Below the pieces are notes generated by a model. The model saw nothing but the letters and a program-made list of their open reading frames with translations, was not told the origin of the DNA and did no database searches. The position numbers and the translations under genes are program-made. From the NCBI GenBank assembly GCA_963576475.1, contig OY754964.1:6376149-6440148 (forward strand): a stretch of 64,000 bases of DNA, in the 5' to 3' direction. Positions within the stretch are counted from its first letter, which is position 1; each line of letters begins with the position of its first letter. Below, piece after piece: positions 55,418 to 64,000 of this stretch. The stretch comes from Molanna angustata. Taxonomy: Eukaryota; Arthropoda; Insecta; Trichoptera; Molannidae.

Positions 55418-55774
55418 CCACTCGATGAAACACTTAACTGGTGTAAACCAGGCATTACTAATTATCCTTGATGAACTTTATCGTTTTAGTGTTTTTATTT
55501 TGCCTAGAATATCGTCAGAATGGTATTTTTTTAGATTATTAAGTTTGGTGGTAAATTATGTAGATATAAGATTTAATAAATTAAGTAAAATAAAAACATA
55601 TTTATTTATGAAAGGGAACAGATATGCTACAATTAAAAAATACACCAAATAAGATAATTTACCCACCCACATATAAAACAGAATATGTTACACTTATTTT
55701 TATAAAATTAACAAACGTACCTGAATGATGGTGTACCTACCTAAATCAAAAGGATCCAGGAAAGGATTAAAATT

Positions 55775-55925
55775 TTAAAATAAAGAACCTTCATCTTCAT
55801 TGAAAAGATTAGCGATTTGTGTTACACTTGTCAGTCTTGGTCCTAGGATGAGGATGTTCGACTTTCCCTCCATCTCTTTGGTGATTCCACACATACCAAC
55901 TTTGGCAAGTCCTTCTGTATTCATC
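55775..55925 (-). CDS. Exon-like ORF, unidentified
   Basis: On the minus strand, ATG at 55924 opens a 49-codon frame to TAA at 55775: MNTEGLAKVGMCGITKEMEG, then NILILGPRLTSVTQIANLFN. Base composition is much less AT-rich than the flanks, and an acceptor (CAATCAG) lies one base before the ATG. An upstream exon-like piece with donor GCAG|GTACTT ends at 57022. The sequence reads like real protein, but I cannot name a family. It could be the last exon of a small gene or a retained gene fragment. Confidence 0.4.
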
Positions 55926-59409
<3,484 letters not shown>

Positions 59410-59520
59410 ACTTATGTAAACTGTGTCTCCACCGTGAATCGAACCCGGGACCCTTGGATCAGCAGTCAGATACCCAACCAACTTATTTTTTTTTCTTCTT
59501 TTTCTACTTTACTTTTGTAA
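59410..59520 (-). repeat. tRNA-headed SINE fragment, family E
   Basis: Minus strand: TTGGTTGGGTATCTGACTGC and GGGTTCGATTCACGG, the same head as at 23822. Confidence 0.6.
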
Positions 59521-59769
59521 CCTAATTTTCTTTTATTTATATAACTCTTACTTGTGTAAATTACGTGAATATGATTTCATGTAATTTTTTAATGTTGAGT
59601 GCATCCATGATTGGACGTCCAGTACTCATAATAATAACCAAAATTGTTTTTTTTATGAAAATTGTAAGCTGGATGTCTGTCGATGTACCCTTTTTTAATC
59701 AAATAAAATAAATACTAAAATATACCTAGTATATAACTGCAAAATATTTTTTGATCAAAGAATCAACAG

Positions 59770-60100
<331 letters not shown>

Positions 60101-60189
60101 ATATTTGATGTTTTCACGGGTGAAATATGTTATAATATTTTTATCTCGGTTTTCCCGTGTCAGTAGGTCTTGACTAAGACCATTTGTCT

Positions 60190-60229
60190 TCCGACGTTTC
60201 GCCTGAATATCACCAGGCATTTTCAAGGA
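60190..60229 (-). ncRNA. Degenerate Penelope-type hammerhead motif, left arm
   Basis: Exact mirror of the right-arm motif, within CCGACGTTTCGCCTGAATAT in plus-strand terms. Confidence 0.5.
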
Positions 60230-60318
60230 CTTAACGAAAAGCACGCGCGCGACACACGTCTACTCACACTGAAAGCTCACCGTCAAGTGACTCGTAGCGT
60301 ACAAGATGGCCGCTTATG

Positions 60319-60790
60319 TCAAATATTGTTAGCGCGACGTGATTGGCTCCTTGTGACACGCCCACCTGCTGTCGTGTTCGTTGGTAATAATATTTTATCA
60401 TTATTTTTGTGTTGTGATTTATTGTTAATTTTAGTTGTGACATTAATATTATTATTGTTGTGTTTTGGGGTTATTTTCGCTATGGTATTATTAATATTAT
60501 TATTGTATTGTTTGTCATATAAAATGTTCTTCCAGGTACTAGGCAAACGAACTCCGTCGTCCCGATTGTTCATTATATCCCTTCTCTTATATATTTCTAT
60601 AGCTTCCCTGTAAATTCTAAGAGGTTCACTGTTTAAACTTGCTATTATTTTTGAATGGTCAAAATCTATTGTATGTCCTTCTGTGAGCGAGTGTTGTACA
60701 AGTGAGGATGTAAGTTTTTTGTTTCTCATGTCGACTCTGTGCTCCGCTATTCGTGCTTCAACTTTTCGATTGGTTCTTCCTACATAAGTC
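60319..60790 (-). pseudogene. Mirror copy of the GIY-YIG endonuclease, truncated
   Basis: The minus-strand arm encodes TYVGRTNRKVEARIAEHR onward with the same sequence as the plus copy, but lacks the GVY strand. The frame upstream of it (from 60996) is antisense to the plus copy, so it is not a genuine N-terminus. Confidence 0.8.
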
Positions 60791-61519
60791 ATAAGTAATA
60801 TAATAAACAAAGCATTAAAGAGTCCAAAAACAGTGAAAGAAAAATCCAATGAAACACCATTATCAACAGCCCGACTACCATATATCAAAGGCGTCACCGA
60901 TAAAATCAGCCGTCTATTAAACAAAAATAACATACGTACCGTTTTCAGCACAACAAATAAAATATCAACCTTTCTAAGAAACCCGAAAGACATCATTCCA
61001 CTTGAAGCTCATGGAGTATATGAAATACCGTGCGGATCGTGCAATAAGACTTATGTAGGAAGAACCAATCGAAAAGTTGAAGCAAGAATAGCGGAGCACA
61101 GAGTCGACATGAGAAACAAAAAACTTACATCCTCACTTGTACAACACTCGCTCACAGAAGGACATACAATAGATTTTGACCATTCAAAAATAATAGCAAG
61201 TTTAAACAGTGAACCTCTTAGAATTTACAGGGAAGCTATAGAAATATATAAGAGAAGGGATATAATGAACAATCGGGACGACGGAGTTCGTTTGCCTAGT
61301 ACCTGGAAGAACATTTTATATGACAAACAATACAATAATAATATTAATAATACCATAGCGAAAATAACCCCAAAACACAACAATAATAATATTAATGTCA
61401 CAACTAAAATTAACAATAAATCACAACACAAAAATAATGATAAAATATTATTACCAACGAACACGACAGCAGGTGGGCGTGTCACAAGGAGCCAATCACG
61501 TCGCGCTAACAATATTTGA
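60790..61519 (+). CDS. Penelope-like ORF, C-terminal part: RT thumb and GIY-YIG endonuclease (5'-truncated)
   Basis: Open from 60790 to TGA at 61519, about 242 codons, with the rest of the RT missing. LPYIKGVTDKISRLLNKNNI is the linker region seen at the end of Penelope-like RTs. The endonuclease has GVYEIPCGSCNKTYVGRTNR (GIY and YIG tracts with a cysteine pair), EARIAEHRVDMR (catalytic Arg region), SLVQHSLTEGHTIDFD, and RIYREAIEIYKR (catalytic Glu). The tail is asparagine- and lysine-rich, ending in VTRSQSRRANNI. By family knowledge this nuclease nicks the target to prime reverse transcription. A mirror copy of the last 155 codons or so runs on the minus strand, down to 60319. Confidence 0.85.
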
Positions 61520-61608
61520 CATAAGCGGCCATCTTGTACGCTACGAGTCACTTGACGGTGAGCTTTCAGTGTGAGTAGACGTGTGTCGCGCGCGTGCTTT
61601 TCGTTAAG

Positions 61609-61648
61609 TCCTTGAAAATGCCTGGTGATATTCAGGCGAAACGTCGGA
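61609..61648 (+). ncRNA. Degenerate Penelope-type hammerhead motif, right arm
   Basis: Stem I TCC/GGA (61609-61611, 61646-61648), core TTGAAAA in place of CTGANGA, stem II GCCTG/CAGGC (61620-61624, 61633-61637), GAAAC and GTC at 61643-61645. The overall fold is kept, but C3 and G8 are changed, so low or no activity is expected. Confidence 0.5.
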
Positions 61649-61737
61649 AGACAAATGGTCTTAGTCAAGACCTACTGACACGGGAAAACCGAGATAAAAA
61701 TATTATAACATATTTCACCCGTGAAAACATCAAATAT

Positions 61738-62640
<903 letters not shown>

Positions 62641-62855
62641 TATAAGCATTTGTTAGACCATTGTTGGATTATGGAGTCCCTATTTTGCCAACGACATTGA
62701 CCTACTTGAGTGGGTCCAAAGTCGTTTTACAAAAATTCCCAGGACACTTCGTAACTTAACATAACAGGAAAGGCTTGACTTCTTAAAACTGGAAAACTGA
62801 AGAGAACGTGGAGACATTATTGAAACATACAAAATATTATCAAGCCATTATGACT
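62641..62855 (+). pseudogene. CR1/L2-like LINE ORF2 fragment, part 1
   Basis: Forward translation with frame changes gives VRPLLDYGV, a DIDLLEWVQSRFTKIPRTLR stretch and RGDIIETYKILSSHYD, the post-RT region of CR1/L2-type ORF2. It continues at 63425-63640 after an insertion. Confidence 0.7.
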
Positions 62856-62861
62856 GTGTCT

Positions 62862-63284
62862 TCTTCTTCTTCTTCAGCCTGTTCTTTTCCATTCTTGGAC
62901 ATAGGCCTCCCCCTTGATCTTTAACAACTCCCTGTCTTGGGCACACTGCATCCATCTTTCTCCGGTACATTTATTGATGTCATCAGAACACCTTGCCTTG
63001 GGTCTGTCGACGCCTATTCGGCTTGTTCTCGGTCGCCATTCTACGATCTTTTTGGTCCATCATGAATCCTGGCATCTGGCAATATGCCCAGTCCAGCTCC
63101 ACTTAAGACTAGCGACCCTTTCCGATACATCGGCTACATTGGTTCTTTCTATTATCTATCATGACATTTTGAATTCTGTTCCTTATTGTAATACCCAGCA
63201 ACTTTCTCACCATAGTTCTCTGTGTCACTAACAGCTTGTGCATTATTCGTTTTGTTAGGACCGATGTTTCCATTCCATATGACT
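62862..63284 (-). pseudogene. RTE-clade LINE 3' fragment, nested
   Basis: On the minus strand, YGMETSVLTKRIMHKLLVTQ and LLGITIRNRIQN, then a C-terminal GEAYVQEW-type end and a (GAA)n tail at 62862-62880. ATGACTGTGT occurs at both borders and is a plausible target duplication. It interrupts the CR1-like LINE. Confidence 0.7.
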
Positions 63285-63329
63285 GTGTAAACATGAAATA
63301 TTATCATGCCATTATGACTAGTGGGATAT

Positions 63330-63428
63330 GGGTGGTAGCAGAGCGTCCAGGATAGAGAGAAATGGAAAACCCAGGAAGAGGCCTATATACAGCAGTGGAG
63401 TGAAAAGGGCTAAAAAGAAGAAGAAGAA
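63330..63428 (+). pseudogene. RTE LINE 3' tip, opposite orientation
   Basis: The plus strand ends GGCCTATATACAGCAGTGGA (EAYIQQWS) and a (GAA)n tail at 63415-63428. Same family as the neighbour at 62862 but in the other orientation. Confidence 0.6.
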
Positions 63429-63640
63429 ACATGAAAAATCTATTTAAATATAGTAATAACAATAATCTGCGTGGCCATAGCTTAAAACTTGTTAAATATA
63501 GGCTCTCGACAAATCCTCGAAGGTATTCTCTTTCAAATAGAGCGATGAATGCTTGAAATAAACTGCCCCAACATGTTTGGATGCTGGAAGTGTTGATGTT
63601 TCAATAGTAGACTGAACTTTTTTTAGACACAGCAAAACTA
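63425..63640 (+). pseudogene. CR1/L2-like LINE ORF2 fragment, part 2
   Basis: NLRGHSLKLVKYRLSTNPRR and YSLSNRAMNA, then a stop in place of Trp, then KLPQHV: the standard C-terminal SNRVINIWNSLP-type end. It fits directly after part 1. Confidence 0.7.
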
Positions 63641-63837
63641 AATAATAAAATTGAACAGTGTCTATAAATAAATTAATAATATAATTTTCAATTTTCATTT
63701 CCTCGGTTAATGGTTTAGCCATCGAAAGCTCTCAGGAACTAATAAACCTAAATAAGCTACATTTACATGGAAATTAGCTACAACCCAATTGTACTTCTTT
63801 TAAATAAAAACTTAATTATTAAATTGTCTATGCAAAC

Positions 63838-64000
63838 AGATGGGTCGTTGGCAGAGCGGTTAGCGCACAGGGCTAGTAATCCAGTGATCGCGAGTTCGAA
63901 TCCTGCCTCGACCGATTTCGTTCACCTGTAGCACAAGCATTTATTTGCTTATTTTAGGGAACGTACGAAGATGTATATGTACTTGTTTAACAAGGACATA
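63838..64000 (+). repeat. tRNA-headed SINE, family L, copy 3 (cut by window end)
   Basis: GGTCGTTGGCAGAGCGGTTA (A box), CGCGAGTTCGAATCCTGCC (B box, about 63888-63906), then CCGATTTCGTTCACCTGTAG shared with 48990. Best-preserved head of the family. The tRNA-like fold might be called as a tRNA by a scanner, but the shared body marks it as a SINE. Confidence 0.7.

Noticed and set aside
60170..60613. 147-codon ORF, also present as a mirror at 61225-61668 on the minus strand
   Set aside because: Antisense to the GIY-YIG coding arm; hydrophobic only because it is the complement of an Asn/Lys-rich tail.
63838..63912. Possible tRNA gene
   Set aside because: A and B boxes are present, but the same body follows at two other sites, so it is a SINE head; the same reasoning applies at 17966, 23822, 31180 and 48990.

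Overview
The window is insect nuclear DNA: strongly AT-rich (roughly 70 percent by eye), with two multi-exon protein genes and a dense layer of transposon debris. Short GTAGGTACC-type runs, tRNA-headed SINEs, RTE-, CR1- and jockey-like LINE pieces and a Penelope-like element fit an arthropod, possibly a lepidopteran or hemipteran. The species cannot be fixed from sequence alone. There are no rRNA genes, CRISPR arrays or bacterial operons.

Layout. (1) 1-7830, minus strand: a phosphoglucomutase gene (PGM1 type). Seven exons rebuild about 523 residues of a protein expected near 560; the last exon(s) lie below position 1. (2) 7.8-12.3 kb: AT-rich intergenic DNA with one small foldback element. 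(3) 12783-29358, minus strand: Bicaudal-C, an RNA-binding KH/SAM translational regulator. I resolved 20 exons that join in frame to a 912-residue protein, with every splice phase consistent. Its introns hold LINE debris, SINEs, foldback elements and several hammerhead-ribozyme motifs. (4) 29.4-64 kb: no securely identified host gene. This part is packed with repeats: a jockey-like LINE nested inside a foldback element, hAT-like MITEs with 8-bp target duplications, CR1-like and RTE LINE ends, several SINE families, long (AT)n and (CA)n arrays, and an inverted duplication of a Penelope-like retroelement with a GIY-YIG endonuclease. Three weak host-gene hints are a 49-codon exon-like ORF at 55775-55925, a TATA box plus strong splice donor near 41.25 kb, and a possible divergent start exon beside the BicC start.

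Most notable is a set of hammerhead-ribozyme motifs of the kind known from Penelope-like elements. One canonical core lies at 23110-23143. A head-to-head twin pair with complete cores lies at 17785-17866. Degenerate copies occur at 27.5 kb, 36/37.9 kb, 50.3 kb and in both arms of the Penelope-like element (60190-60229 and 61609-61648). One of the twins is on the BicC sense strand, inside intron 13. A second item is Pgm exon 3: its 3' end and donor appear to come from a dispersed repeat, which adds about 10 residues compared with human PGM1.

The two host genes are unrelated in function: one interconverts glucose-1-phosphate and glucose-6-phosphate, the other represses or localises mRNAs. They are simply neighbours in the same orientation. 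All exon joins are manual inferences from splice consensus, reading phase and protein family knowledge; no transcript evidence was available.
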